From contig CAMPEQ010000001.1 in NCBI GenBank assembly GCA_946803585.1, positions 1 to 36,097 of the forward strand: DNA of 36,097 nucleotides, written 5' to 3'. The notes beneath the pieces are model-generated. The model was given only the letters and a program-made list of their open reading frames with translations, was not told where the DNA came from and did not search any database. The position numbers and the translations under genes were made by a program. Below, piece by piece: positions 18,100 to 27,091 of this stretch. Each line of letters opens with the position of its first letter. Within the stretch, counting starts at the first letter, position 1. The stretch is from an uncultured Actinomycetes bacterium. Lineage in GTDB: Bacteria; Actinomycetota; Actinomycetes; S36-B12; UBA10799.

Positions 18100-18118
18100 G
18101 GCCTAAGTCACGTAGGCC
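18100..18118. terminator. Inverted repeat between convergent DUF998 and UvrA2-like genes
   Basis: GGCCTA (18100-18105) and TAGGCC (18113-18118) form a perfect six-base stem with a seven-base loop. It overlaps the stop codon of the UvrA2-like gene and lies 13 bases after the DUF998 stop. No T-tract follows, so it is only a weak bidirectional terminator candidate. Confidence 0.3.
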
Positions 18119-20463
18119 GCGAGGTGTTCGGCAGTCAACGTCGACTTCGCTGCAACTAAGTCTGCTGGGGTTCCCTCAAATACGATCCGGCCGCCGTCAT
18201 GACCCGCGCCCGGCCCTAGATCGATGATCCAGTCAGCGTGGGCCATGACTGCCTGGTGATGCTCGATGACCACCACTGACTTTCCCTCCTCAACTAGGCG
18301 GTCGAGGAGACCCAGGAGTTGCTCGACATCCGCCAGGTGCAGTCCGGCGGTCGGCTCATCAAGGATGTAGAGGTCTCCCTTTCCAGCCATCGCGGTCGCT
18401 AGCTTCAGCCGCTGGCGTTCACCTCCGGAAAGCGTCGACAACGCTTGCCCCAGACTCAGGTAGCCCAAGCCAACGTCGACTAGTCGCACCAGGATCTTGT
18501 GAGCCGCCGGAACATTCCCATCATCGGGTGCGAAGAACTCCTTGGCGTTAGCAATCGACATCTCCAGAACCTCGCTGATATTGCGCCCAGCTAGTTGGTA
18601 CTCCAAGACCGATGCCTGGAATCGCTTGCCGTCACAGACTTCGCAGACCGACGCGACTCCCGCCATCATCGCTAGGTCGGTGTAGATACTGCCGATGCCT
18701 TTGCAGTTCGGGCACGCACCCTCAGAGTTCGCGCTGAACAGTGCTGGCTTCACGCCGTTAGCCTTGGCAAAGGCTTTCCGGATTGAGTCGAGCATGCCGG
18801 TGTAGGTAGCCGGATTACTCCGACGCGAGCCACGGATCGGCGTCTGATCGACTGCAACAACCGAGTCTCGATCAGCCAGTGAACCATCGATGAGCGAGCT
18901 CTTACCTGATCCGGCGACCCCGGTGACCACGACGAGCACACCAAGCGGGATATCAACGTCAACGTCTTGCAGGTTGTGCGCCTTGGCCCCGCGGATCTCC
19001 AACGCCCCGGATGGCTCCCGCACGTCGCTCTTCAGGCTAGTTCGATCGTCGAGGTGGCGGCCGGTCACAGTGTCGCTCTTTCTCAACTGCTTGACGGTTC
19101 CTTCGAACACAATCTCTCCACCTGCAGTACCGGCAGCCGGACCGAGGTCAACAATGTGGTCGGCGATCTCGATGACCTCTGGTTTGTGCTCCACCACCAG
19201 GACAGTGTTGCCCTTGTCCCGCAGCCGCAACAGCAGCTCGTTCATCCGCGCAATGTCGTGAGGATGCAACCCAATCGTCGGCTCGTCAAAGACATAGGTG
19301 ATGTCGGTCAACGACGAGCCAAGGTGGCGGATCATCTTGGTCCGTTGCGCCTCCCCGCCCGATAGTGTTCCCGAGGAACGATCCAGGCTGAGGTAGCCCA
19401 ATCCGATCTCGACAAACGACTCCAGTGTCTGCGCGAGAGCATCCAAGAGCGGTCCGACCGACTGATCTTTCAGCGTGCGCACCCACTTCGCAAGATCGCT
19501 GATCTGCATGGAGCACGCATCCGCAATACTCACACCGTCGATTTTCGATGATCGAGCAGCTTCGGTCAGCCGGGTTCCACCGCACTCTGGGCAGGTGGTG
19601 AAGGTGATCGCTCGCTCCACGAACGCGCGAATGTGTGGCTGCATCGAGTCAACGTCTTTGGACAGCATCGACTTCTGGATCTTAGGAATGATGCCCTCGA
19701 AGGTTAGGTTAATTCCCTCAACCTTGATCTTCGTTGGCTCCTTGTAGAGCAGGTCATTGAGCTGGCGTTTGGTGAAATTGCTGATTGGCTTATCCATCGG
19801 GAAGAAGCCACTACCTTCAAAGATCCGGCCGTACCAGCCGTCCATGCTGTAGCCAGGAATCGTCAGTGCGCCATCGGCAAGTGACTTGCTGTCGTCGTAG
19901 AGCGCGGTCAGGTCAAAATCGGTGACGGATCCCATCCCTTCGCAGCGCGGACACATCCCGCCGGTGATGTTGAACTCACGACGCTCCTTGACCGTTCGGC
20001 CAGCCTTCTCGTGAGTGACCGCACCTGCGCCACTAATCGACGCGACGTTGAACGAGTAGGCCTGCGGCGATCCGATATGGGGCTCGCCAAGTCGGCTGAA
20101 GAGGATCCGCAACATTGCGTTGGCGTCGGTTGCCGTCCCGACCGTTGATCGAGCATCAGCACCCATCCGCTGTTGATCGACGATAATCGCAGTGGTCAGC
20201 CCCTCTAGCACGTCAACATCCGGCCGAGCCAGAGTTGGCATGAATCCCTGAAGAAAGGCACTGTATGTCTCGTTGATCAGGCGCTGGGAATCGGCCGCAA
20301 TGGTGTCGAACACCAGCGAGCTCTTGCCCGACCCTGAGACGCCGGTGAACACAGTCAGGCGGCGTTTAGGGATCTCAACACTGACGTCCTTGAGGTTGTT
20401 AACCCTGGCACCTTGGACTCGAATCTGGTTGTGGCTGTCGGCTTGGTGGACCTTTGCGCTCAT
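18103..20463 (-). CDS. UvrA2-like ABC ATPase (excinuclease subunit A paralogue)
   Basis: The 786-residue product has two ABC ATPase halves. Walker A motifs are GVSGSGKSS (about 41-49) and GVAGSGKSS in the second half; signatures are TLSGGEAQR and TLSGGERQR; Walker B regions are VFDEPT-x-GLH and ILDEPT-x-GLH. Two CxxC pairs in the N-half (CPRC, CPEC) and two in the C-half (CPNC, CEVC) are the zinc-binding sites of the UvrA family. The protein is about 150 residues shorter than housekeeping UvrA (~940), consistent with UvrA2 forms lacking the UvrB-binding insertion. UvrA2 proteins bind damaged DNA or are linked to DNA-intercalating drug tolerance (DrrC-like), so a main nucleotide-excision role is unlikely. 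A methyltransferase gene lies upstream on the same strand. Confidence 0.88.
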   Translation of the reverse strand: MSAKVHQADSHNQIRVQGARVNNLKDVSVEIPKRRLTVFTGVSGSGKSSLVFDTIAADSQRLINETYSAFLQGFMPTLARPDVDVLEGLTTAIIVDQQRMGADARSTVGTATDANAMLRILFSRLGEPHIGSPQAYSFNVASISGAGAVTHEKAGRTVKERREFNITGGMCPRCEGMGSVTDFDLTALYDDSKSLADGALTIPGYSMDGWYGRIFEGSGFFPMDKPISNFTKRQLNDLLYKEPTKIKVEGINLTFEGIIPKIQKSMLSKDVDSMQPHIRAFVERAITFTTCPECGGTRLTEAARSSKIDGVSIADACSMQISDLAKWVRTLKDQSVGPLLDALAQTLESFVEIGLGYLSLDRSSGTLSGGEAQRTKMIRHLGSSLTDITYVFDEPTIGLHPHDIARMNELLLRLRDKGNTVLVVEHKPEVIEIADHIVDLGPAAGTAGGEIVFEGTVKQLRKSDTVTGRHLDDRTSLKSDVREPSGALEIRGAKAHNLQDVDVDIPLGVLVVVTGVAGSGKSSLIDGSLADRDSVVAVDQTPIRGSRRSNPATYTGMLDSIRKAFAKANGVKPALFSANSEGACPNCKGIGSIYTDLAMMAGVASVCEVCDGKRFQASVLEYQLAGRNISEVLEMSIANAKEFFAPDDGNVPAAHKILVRLVDVGLGYLSLGQALSTLSGGERQRLKLATAMAGKGDLYILDEPTAGLHLADVEQLLGLLDRLVEEGKSVVVIEHHQAVMAHADWIIDLGPGAGHDGGRIVFEGTPADLVAAKSTLTAEHLAAYVT

Positions 20464-20498
20464 AGTCGCTTCTCTCGTCTAGTCCTTTGGGGCAATAG

Positions 20499-21338
20499 CT
20501 ACTGGTACTTGCGCGCCGCTGTAACGCGGATGTTCTGAGTCAGGTGGATCAGTCCGTCGGGCGCAACGCAGTCAGCCAGGCGATCCTCGGCCGCAGCAAA
20601 GAGCTCAGCATGTGACGCTTCCGGGACCGCTTGCCACATCATGCGTTGCCCATGCGACATCGTCCACTCGCGCCAATGCGCTGGATCTCTGAAGACGATG
20701 TCAAGTTCAAGGTTCCTACTCTGGATGTGGTCGAACTCGGCATCGCGGAACAGTGCGGCCAGGCTCTCATCAGATCCGAACGGGCCCCGCGCCCCACTTG
20801 TGCGCGCATCCCGCATCTCTTGGGGAATGTAGTCATCAAAGACAGCGTCGACCTCGCGCCACTTCGGATCCTGCGGCGCGAACGTCGTGACACCCACTCG
20901 TCCGCCAGGAACCAAGATTCGATTCCAGGCCCGCAGCGCCGCGAGTGGATCAGGCATGAAGAACAGGACAAGCGAGGCAGTAACAACGTCGAACGAGCTG
21001 GCTTCCAACCCCGGCGCTTGGCCATCCATAACCTGGAGGGTCGCATCACCGAATCCGGCCTGCTCCATCGTTCTACGTGCTCGGTCAATCATCCCAGCAG
21101 ATAGGTCAATGCCCGCCGATCGCGACTCGGTTCCGGATCGAGCAACGGCGCGAGCGAGCACCTGGCCCGTTCCGCAGCCGACATCGAGGACTCGCTCGCC
21201 GGGTTGGATATCGAGTTCATCGACGAGCCCCGCCGCGATGGGGCCAAAGAACTCCACGTCTACCGCGTCATACGCCACAGCAACAGTGTCGAAGAGTTCC
21301 GCAGTCATCTGCTTACGCTCGTCCGCTTGGCTGGTCAT
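20499..21338 (-). CDS. Class I SAM-dependent methyltransferase
   Basis: The 279-residue product is taken from the ATG at 21338; an in-frame upstream start at 21389 would add 17 residues with no family similarity. Motif I is VLDVGCGTGQV, motif II is G-I-D-L-S-A-G-M-I, the post-motif is V-x-D-GQAPG, and FDVVTASLVLFFM-P-D follows, all typical of UbiE/Methyltransf_11-type enzymes. An R-D-P-x-H-W-x-E-W C-terminal region is seen in several small-molecule methyltransferases. The substrate is unknown. The gene ends 35 bases before the UvrA2-like gene on the same strand, so the two may be co-transcribed. Confidence 0.85.
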   Translation of the reverse strand: MTSQADERKQMTAELFDTVAVAYDAVDVEFFGPIAAGLVDELDIQPGERVLDVGCGTGQVLARAVARSGTESRSAGIDLSAGMIDRARRTMEQAGFGDATLQVMDGQAPGLEASSFDVVTASLVLFFMPDPLAALRAWNRILVPGGRVGVTTFAPQDPKWREVDAVFDDYIPQEMRDARTSGARGPFGSDESLAALFRDAEFDHIQSRNLELDIVFRDPAHWREWTMSHGQRMMWQAVPEASHAELFAAAEDRLADCVAPDGLIHLTQNIRVTAARKYQ

Positions 21339-21447
21339 CTGCTCAGCGTACCGACGCCCGCAGCTGTCCGACGGCCCGCTGACCCGCACTGCGATTCCAC
21401 GGCCGACACGGGACCTCGCGGCTTGGATCTCATGATGAGATCACCGT

Positions 21448-23259
21448 CTACGGTTTGGTCGTCGGTAGGGTGAATCGGAAATTGGATCCTTGCCCATCAG
21501 GGTTCGAGTCCACCCACATGCGACCACCATGTTTCTCCACAATTCGCTGTGAAATCGCAAGACCAATTCCAGTGCCCGGCTTGTCGCCTTGTAGGTGAAG
21601 TCGCTGGAACATCTGGAAGATCTGCTCACGGTGAGCCGGTTCGATTCCAATGCCGTTGTCCACCACTGAGAACGTTGCTGTCGTTCCGGTCAGCTCCGCA
21701 TCAATCCGAACTCGGAGCGGCTCCTCGGACCGGTAGGCGATCGCATTCATGATCACGTTTTGGAACACACTGGCAAGTTGCCGCGCGTCGCCGTAGACGG
21801 GAGGTATGGCGACGACGTCGACGACCGCACCGGATTCGGACACCTGCGGAGCTAGCGAAGCTAGGGCTTCCGCGACTAGTTCACCCGTGTCAACCATGGT
21901 GTGCGTCGCCCCTTGGTCACTATTCACCTGCGCATACGCCCACAAGCCGTCAACCAACTCCCGCATTCGAAGTGTGCCGGCCGTGATCTCCTGCATCCAC
22001 TCACGTGTTTCGGTTTCCAGATCCAGATCTGCGGTGCCCTCTTCGAGTAGTTCAACTGAGCACGTGATCTGCCGCAGCGGTTCCTTCAAATCATGGGATG
22101 CGATCGAAGTGAACCGTTCCAACTCTCTGTTAGATCGAGCGAGCTCGTCGGCCCTTTCACTCAGGTCGTGATTCACTTTGGCTGCGTAACTCTTCGCTCT
22201 TTGCCTACCCGAAGACAGCGATCCAACAACTAGGAAAAGTAAGGCGCTGATCGTCAAACCAGCCACGGCGACAATCAACGGCTGATCCGAGCCGCCGCCC
22301 AACGGCTCGTAAGTTCCGAACACCGTTGTCCAGGTTCGGTCCCCGATGGGCAGTTGTGTGACAGCTTTCCCAACGAACTCGCTTTCATTTGCTAAGGGCG
22401 CGGCTTCCGAGCTTCGGTACAACAAGTCCCGGACTGCGGTATCGGTTCCATAGTAAATGTCGGTGGATAAAGCTTGCGCCTCCACGGGGAGGACACCCCT
22501 CATCAGGTCCTCGGTGCGGAATACCGCGTAGACCCACCCAGCAAGGGCCGACTGGCGTTGTTCAACGGTATCTAGAGGAACACCCTGGGTGTACGAAGGC
22601 ACATACATGAGGAAGCCGCGCTGCACGTCGTTGCCGGTCTCCTGCACCAGCGTCACCGGGCCCGAGACAGTAGCCGCTCCCGTATTCGTTGCGCTTTGCA
22701 TCGCTGCTCGGCGCGTTGGCTCCGAGTACATATCGAAACCGAAGGCCCGCTGGTTTCGCCAATCGAAAGGCTCCAGGTAGATGATCGCGGTATACGGGTC
22801 CCGCTTGCCACCCGGTTTAATGGCGAAATCCGGGAACCCTTCAGCACGAATACTCGCAGTCAGCGCGGCCTTGTCCGCTGGCGATACTTTCGCCGCATAG
22901 CCCAGTCCCTGAATCCCTGGGAAGTTGTCCTGCAGGTCAAGACTAGCGGCGAAACTCTTCCATTCCGCTCGGTCAACGCGGCTGCTGGCACTGACAAACC
23001 CAGCGGCACTATTGAGGGCGACCTCGTAGTCCACCATTCGGTCAGAGATGGCCTTGTTGGATGCATCGACCAACACTTTGAAGCGTTGATCTTCTGTCAC
23101 ATTGACAGCGCTGGAGGTCATTTGCCAGGCCAGAAAAGTCACGGCGAGCGACCCGAACAGCACCGCCCACGCTACTGCCGACCGGAAGAGGTTCCACATT
23201 GGATTGTGGGCGGGGGCATCGCCGACACGTTCCGTGACTGAACTGTCGGTCCTGAACAT
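21448..23259 (-). CDS. CHASE-domain sensor histidine kinase
   Basis: The 603-residue product has a transmembrane segment at about 25-47 and an extracytoplasmic CHASE domain at about 75-290, with FPGIQGLGYA and the Y-L-E-P-x-x-W-R-N-x-x-A-F-G-F-D-M core. A second transmembrane segment lies at 328-349, then a coiled linker, a HisKA domain with the phosphoacceptor in SHDLKEP (His389) and a HATPase domain with N-box NVIMNA and G-boxes DNGIGIEP and GTGIGLAI. It should sense a small ligand outside the membrane and phosphorylate a response regulator. No regulator is adjacent, so it is an orphan or hybrid-pathway kinase. The phytochrome-like HisKA style (R-E-L-E-R-F before the H-box) is common in stand-alone kinases. 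Confidence 0.9.
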   Translation of the reverse strand: MFRTDSSVTERVGDAPAHNPMWNLFRSAVAWAVLFGSLAVTFLAWQMTSSAVNVTEDQRFKVLVDASNKAISDRMVDYEVALNSAAGFVSASSRVDRAEWKSFAASLDLQDNFPGIQGLGYAAKVSPADKAALTASIRAEGFPDFAIKPGGKRDPYTAIIYLEPFDWRNQRAFGFDMYSEPTRRAAMQSATNTGAATVSGPVTLVQETGNDVQRGFLMYVPSYTQGVPLDTVEQRQSALAGWVYAVFRTEDLMRGVLPVEAQALSTDIYYGTDTAVRDLLYRSSEAAPLANESEFVGKAVTQLPIGDRTWTTVFGTYEPLGGGSDQPLIVAVAGLTISALLFLVVGSLSSGRQRAKSYAAKVNHDLSERADELARSNRELERFTSIASHDLKEPLRQITCSVELLEEGTADLDLETETREWMQEITAGTLRMRELVDGLWAYAQVNSDQGATHTMVDTGELVAEALASLAPQVSESGAVVDVVAIPPVYGDARQLASVFQNVIMNAIAYRSEEPLRVRIDAELTGTTATFSVVDNGIGIEPAHREQIFQMFQRLHLQGDKPGTGIGLAISQRIVEKHGGRMWVDSNPDGQGSNFRFTLPTTKP

Positions 23260-23687
23260 GTCACTGCTTTCGTTGCCGCGTCAAAGTTGATGCCATCAGA
23301 CCGACGGTTCCACAGATGTCGGCGCGCTTCAACTCCGGCGATGGGAACGAGCGATCAACCTTGCGACGCAGAGGCTCGCTGGGCGGGGTCACTCAGTGCG
23401 GGGTCACCGTTAGGCAAGAGGCGCAAGATCTCTGGACGTGGTCCCTTCTTTCATTGCGTGCGGACTAAGCCACATTGTTCAAGTTGGGGCAATTCTCGCG
23501 GAGTACTCCCGGCGGCCGTAAACACGCAGCTGCCGCTGGCCATGCTTCGGACGGTGCTCGAACTTGCGCGGTCACTGTCCAGAACCGCATCCGCATGGCA
23601 TCGAGGTGGGGCCATGCATACCCGCATCGGGTAGTCTCGCCTCTGCAACAAACCACCGGGATTATCGAGACGGTTTCTACGTTCCCC
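23260..23687. other. Non-coding stretch between the histidine kinase and tRNA-Lys
   Basis: About 430 bases contain several short open frames on both strands. None has recognisable protein features, a ribosome site or plausible composition. The stretch must contain the kinase promoter. A ten-base direct repeat GCGGGGTCAC occurs at 23383-23392 and 23398-23407, spaced 15 bases apart, and could be a regulator site or chance. I recognise no structured RNA. Confidence 0.5.
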
Positions 23688-23760
23688 GGGCCTCTAGCTC
23701 AATTGGCAGAGCTGCGGACTTTTAATCCGTAGGTTGCGGGTTCGAGTCCCGCGGGGCCCA
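23688..23760 (+). tRNA. tRNA-Lys (anticodon UUU)
   Basis: The 73-base cloverleaf is complete. The acceptor GGGCCTC pairs with GGGGCCC including a T-G wobble, and the D-arm is GCTC/GAGC. The anticodon stem GCGGA/TCCGT encloses loop CTTTTAA with anticodon TTT at 23721-23723. The T-arm GCGGG/CCCGC encloses TTCGAGT, and the discriminator is A. The bases after it are CCC, so the CCA end is not encoded and must be added by nucleotidyltransferase, as is common in actinobacteria. Confidence 0.97.
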
Positions 23761-23778
23761 CCCACGGATGTATGACTT

Positions 23779-23809
23779 CGGCTGATGCTTGACATTGTGA
23801 CTTCAGCCG
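23779..23809. terminator. Stem-loop downstream of tRNA-Lys
   Basis: CGGCTGA (23779-23785) and TCAGCCG (23803-23809) form a perfect seven-base stem with a 17-base loop, starting 19 bases after the tRNA. There is no T-tract. It could end the tRNA transcript or be part of the leader of the downstream transporter gene. Confidence 0.3.
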
Positions 23810-23911
23810 TCGCGTTAGCAGCAGGAAACGGCTTGGGAAACTCTGAGCGAACACCTTCGAGTTACTGACTGCTCGCCTTGCCAGCGCTTGGGCCGCTCGC
23901 GAGGATTCGGT

Positions 23912-25366
23912 ATGGCCAAATCCCCCGCCACGACCAAGTCCCGGATTCCGATGGGCGACGCACTGGATAACGCAAAGATGTCCAAGCTGCATATGACTTT
24001 CTGGTTCCTCGGTGGTCTTGGCATCATGCTCGACGGATTTGACTTCTTTATCATCGGCGTGGCAAACCCGTTGATTAAGGAGGATCTCGGCGCCAATGAC
24101 TGGCAGATCGGCCTGATATCGACCGCAGCGATTGTCGGGGCATTCGTAGGAGCCACGTTCCTCGGGCCGCTGGGGGACAAGCTCGGAAGGCAACGGATCT
24201 TCCGCTACGACCTCTTAATGTTTGTCGTCTTCTCGATCGCTTGTATGTTCGCCTGGGATATTCCCTCGTTGATCATCTCTCGCTTTCTCCTGGGCATCGC
24301 GATTGGCCTGGACTACCCGATTGCGGCCGCATTCCTGGCAGAGATCCTGCCAAAGAAGAACCGCGGCCGGTGGCTAGTTTCTGCGTTCTCACTCCAAGCC
24401 GTGGGTATGCTTCTAGGTGCTGTCATTGGCCTGCTTATCCTCCTAGCCTTCCCCAGCGAGACCTCGTGGAGGTGGATGCTCGGATTCGGGATCGTTCCAG
24501 CCCTCGTCATCATCTTCTTACGAAGGAAGGTCCCGGAAAGCCCTCGCTGGCTCGCCGAGAACGGCCACGAATCTGAGGCAGCCGCGGTCACCGAACGGCT
24601 CACGGGCGTTCCCGTTGTCGTCTCCAAGAAAGACAAACGCGAGCCCGACCACTCCCCGGAGGGCATCAAGGCGCTGATTCAGCCTGCGCTATTCAGACGG
24701 GACTTACGACGGCGCACGATCTTTACTGCAGTCCCTTGGTTCCTCATGGACATCGCCACCTACGGCGTCGGCATCTTCACCCCCACCCTACTCGCCGCGA
24801 TGATCATCACTGGCCCGGATAGTTCCGGGATTGCAGATGACATCGCCGCGACGGAAGCAACCGCGGCGCTCGATATCTTCCTCGTCCTAGGCTTCATCGC
24901 GGCGATCTTCTTGATTGAGAAGCTTGGCCGAGTCCGGTTGCAGCTAGGCGGGTTCGTGTTTATGGCCGTCGGACTCGCAATCCTGGCACTTGCCTCAGCA
25001 CTGAGTGGCGGCCCCAGTGACCACCTCGTACTCGTCTTCGCCGGTTTCGGCATCTTCAACTTCTTCATGAATGCTGGACCGAACGCAACCACCTACGCGC
25101 TACCCGCTGAGGTCTTTCCGGCTGACGTTCGGGCAGCAGGGCACGGGTTTGCAGCAGGGATGGCAAAGCTAGGTGCTGCCATCGGGGTATTCCTATTCCC
25201 GATCGTGCTCGGCATCGTCGACCAATGGGTATTGCTCGCCGGGCTCGCCGCTATCTGCATCCTCGGATTCGTCGTGACGCTGGTCTACCAGATCGAACCG
25301 GCGGGCAAGTCCCTCGACGAGGTGTCAGGGCGCAAGGCTGGCGGCCTAGCGGCTCGGGTGGATTAG
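23912..25366 (+). CDS. MFS transporter (sugar/phosphate or organic-acid symporter type)
   Basis: The 484-residue product begins at the ATG at 23912, chosen because GAGGA (23901-23905) is six bases upstream; an in-frame TTG at 23888 is less likely. Twelve hydrophobic segments are expected. Signature stretches are LDGFDFF in the first helix, the G-P-L-G-D-K-L-G-R loop between helices 2 and 3, SRFLLGIAIGLDYP, P-E-S-P-R-W-L at the end of the first half, and AEVFPADVRAAGHG in the second half. These are sugar-porter/PHS/AAHS-like proton symporter features, but the substrate cannot be told. The 3' end overlaps the convergent acyltransferase gene by four bases, so the two transcripts interfere or share a termination zone. 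Confidence 0.85.
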   Translation: MAKSPATTKSRIPMGDALDNAKMSKLHMTFWFLGGLGIMLDGFDFFIIGVANPLIKEDLGANDWQIGLISTAAIVGAFVGATFLGPLGDKLGRQRIFRYDLLMFVVFSIACMFAWDIPSLIISRFLLGIAIGLDYPIAAAFLAEILPKKNRGRWLVSAFSLQAVGMLLGAVIGLLILLAFPSETSWRWMLGFGIVPALVIIFLRRKVPESPRWLAENGHESEAAAVTERLTGVPVVVSKKDKREPDHSPEGIKALIQPALFRRDLRRRTIFTAVPWFLMDIATYGVGIFTPTLLAAMIITGPDSSGIADDIAATEATAALDIFLVLGFIAAIFLIEKLGRVRLQLGGFVFMAVGLAILALASALSGGPSDHLVLVFAGFGIFNFFMNAGPNATTYALPAEVFPADVRAAGHGFAAGMAKLGAAIGVFLFPIVLGIVDQWVLLAGLAAICILGFVVTLVYQIEPAGKSLDEVSGRKAGGLAARVD

Positions 25367-26853
25367 CTCTTCTTCGTTGTCCGGCTCGCTCGGGGCTTTC
25401 TCGGCTTCGGCAGGAAGCCACCTAGTTTCACTGGCTTACCCGTGACCTCGGCGAATCCATCCGCCATGCACTGGACCAGCACGTCGCGATCCGGGACTGC
25501 CGCGTCATCAATCGACATCCCGATACATGCCTGCTTGTTGTAGGTAAGCAGCGAAACGAACACGGCTGCGCCGATCAGTGGCGGGAACGGCACCATATGC
25601 TCGACCTTTGCCCCAGCGATCCAGATCGGGATCGGCGGTCCGGGGACATTCGATGCGGTTAGGTCGCTACTGGTGGCTGCAGACAGAACCATATTTGCTG
25701 GCAGGAACCGGCTGGCCTCACCGATCTGGTCGGAGTATCCGATGACCGGTTCGGCGCGCCACTGTGCGACGGTCTGATGGAGCTGGTTCATCAACTCGAC
25801 TTTGTCTGGTTGATTCAGCGGAAGATCGAAGTGCGAGATTCCGACCGCGTTGCCGTCATCATCTGGTGATGTGCGGGTGCTGATTGGCATGCTGATGTGC
25901 AGTGCATCAACCGGAGCACCGTGTGCCTCGTGGTAGAGCCGCATCCCTGCTGAAATCGATGCCAGGAAGATGTCGTTCGCGCTGTGGCCGGTCTTCTTTC
26001 CGGCAGCGCGGATGTTCTCGAAAGGCAACTCGAACGCCTCGAAGTGGAAGTTGACGCTGCGCTTGGTCATGATCGGCGACGCTGGTGCGGTTTCGACCTT
26101 CGAGAACTTCGCGATTGACTTCGCGACATCGATCACCTTCTCAATTGTCTCTTTCGGAGCCTTGGCCGCAGCAAGCGTCGAGGGAACGGCCTCCTTGGCC
26201 AGGGTCGTTGCAGTACTCGCGACCCAGTCGGCGTTATCGCGCAGCATGGTCTTTCCGAAGGCTCGCTTGGACGACAGGTCGCTACTCTCTGGCGCTTCCG
26301 GCATCGGTCCCAAGTCGGGAGCATCCTCGGACAAATCAACTAGTGCGGCGCCGATCCGCAGGGCACCCTGGCCATCCGCAATCGCGTGGTGCAGTTTGAA
26401 GATGAGCGCGGCGCGACCTCCAGGTAGCCCCTCCAAGACTGTGACCTTCCACAGCGAGCGGTCCCGATCGAAGTCCGCCATGCCTTCCCTTCGACCCGCG
26501 TCCAGGACGTCCTCCCAGCCCGATCCCGGCGGCAGCTGGAACCGGTTGAGATGGAACGAGAGGTCGAAGTTCTCGTCCACAACCAAACGTGGATTGGCAA
26601 TCGGAACGGGGCCCTCAACCATCTTCATTCGCATGACAGGAACCAGTCGGGAAGCGCGCTCGTAGCGATCGACTAGCCGACCCCAATCCGGCGCCTTCTC
26701 GAGGAGGTAGACCGCGATCATCGTCGACCGAAGCATCTGGTGATCGCTGGCAGTCCGCCATGTCGCGAAGTCCCAACCAGAGACTCTCGTCGACTGTGCT
26801 CTCTTCTTAGTCGAGCCTGAGTCCGATGACTTGCTGACCTTCGTTGCCGCCAC
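25363..26853 (-). CDS. Wax ester synthase/diacylglycerol acyltransferase (WS/DGAT)
   Basis: The 496-residue product starts at the GTG at 26853, preceded by GGGAGG at 26861-26866. The acyltransferase active-site motif HHxxxDG is present as HHAIADG at about 155-161, preceded by IFKL and followed by GQGALRIG, as expected. The C-terminal half carries the conserved S-N-V-P-G-P region (LTASNVPGP) and a final K-P-x-K-L-G-G-F segment. These enzymes transfer fatty acyl groups from acyl-CoA to diacylglycerol or fatty alcohols, making storage lipids at the membrane or lipid-droplet surface. The basic Lys/Arg/Ser-rich N- and C-termini are unusual extensions. The gene is convergent with the MFS gene and appears monocistronic. 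Confidence 0.92.
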   Translation of the reverse strand: MAATKVSKSSDSGSTKKRAQSTRVSGWDFATWRTASDHQMLRSTMIAVYLLEKAPDWGRLVDRYERASRLVPVMRMKMVEGPVPIANPRLVVDENFDLSFHLNRFQLPPGSGWEDVLDAGRREGMADFDRDRSLWKVTVLEGLPGGRAALIFKLHHAIADGQGALRIGAALVDLSEDAPDLGPMPEAPESSDLSSKRAFGKTMLRDNADWVASTATTLAKEAVPSTLAAAKAPKETIEKVIDVAKSIAKFSKVETAPASPIMTKRSVNFHFEAFELPFENIRAAGKKTGHSANDIFLASISAGMRLYHEAHGAPVDALHISMPISTRTSPDDDGNAVGISHFDLPLNQPDKVELMNQLHQTVAQWRAEPVIGYSDQIGEASRFLPANMVLSAATSSDLTASNVPGPPIPIWIAGAKVEHMVPFPPLIGAAVFVSLLTYNKQACIGMSIDDAAVPDRDVLVQCMADGFAEVTGKPVKLGGFLPKPRKPRASRTTKKS

Positions 26854-26860
26854 GGCAGAA

Positions 26861-26866
26861 CCTCCC
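26861..26866 (-). promoter_or_regulatory. Ribosome binding site of the WS/DGAT gene
   Basis: The reverse complement reads GGGAGG, seven bases before the GTG at 26853, which fixes the start. Confidence 0.65.
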
Positions 26867-27091
26867 TGTAAGCGCTGCAGATTCCGGCGACTGCAGCCAA
26901 TCCCGAAGCTACTACGACGGAGTTGTCCAAGCGGGAAGTCGCTGGCGAACGGGTCACCTGCCGTGGGAAACCTGCCCGACTCAGTGCAGATAGCTCGCTA
27001 TCGTTAGCGTTGGCACGAGGTTCCAGAACCTGCGGTTCAGACAGTGACAACGGCTAGAAATAGATCGAGAGATGACGATTGGCGGCAATCT

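Noticed and set aside
21490-21525. TTCGAGTCC tRNA T-loop-like sequence
   Set aside because: It lies inside the histidine kinase HATPase region; no acceptor or anticodon arm can be formed around it.
23287-23634. Plus-strand frame of 115 codons upstream of the tRNA
   Set aside because: Composition is unlike a real protein, there is no ribosome site and overlapping frames of similar quality exist on the other strand.
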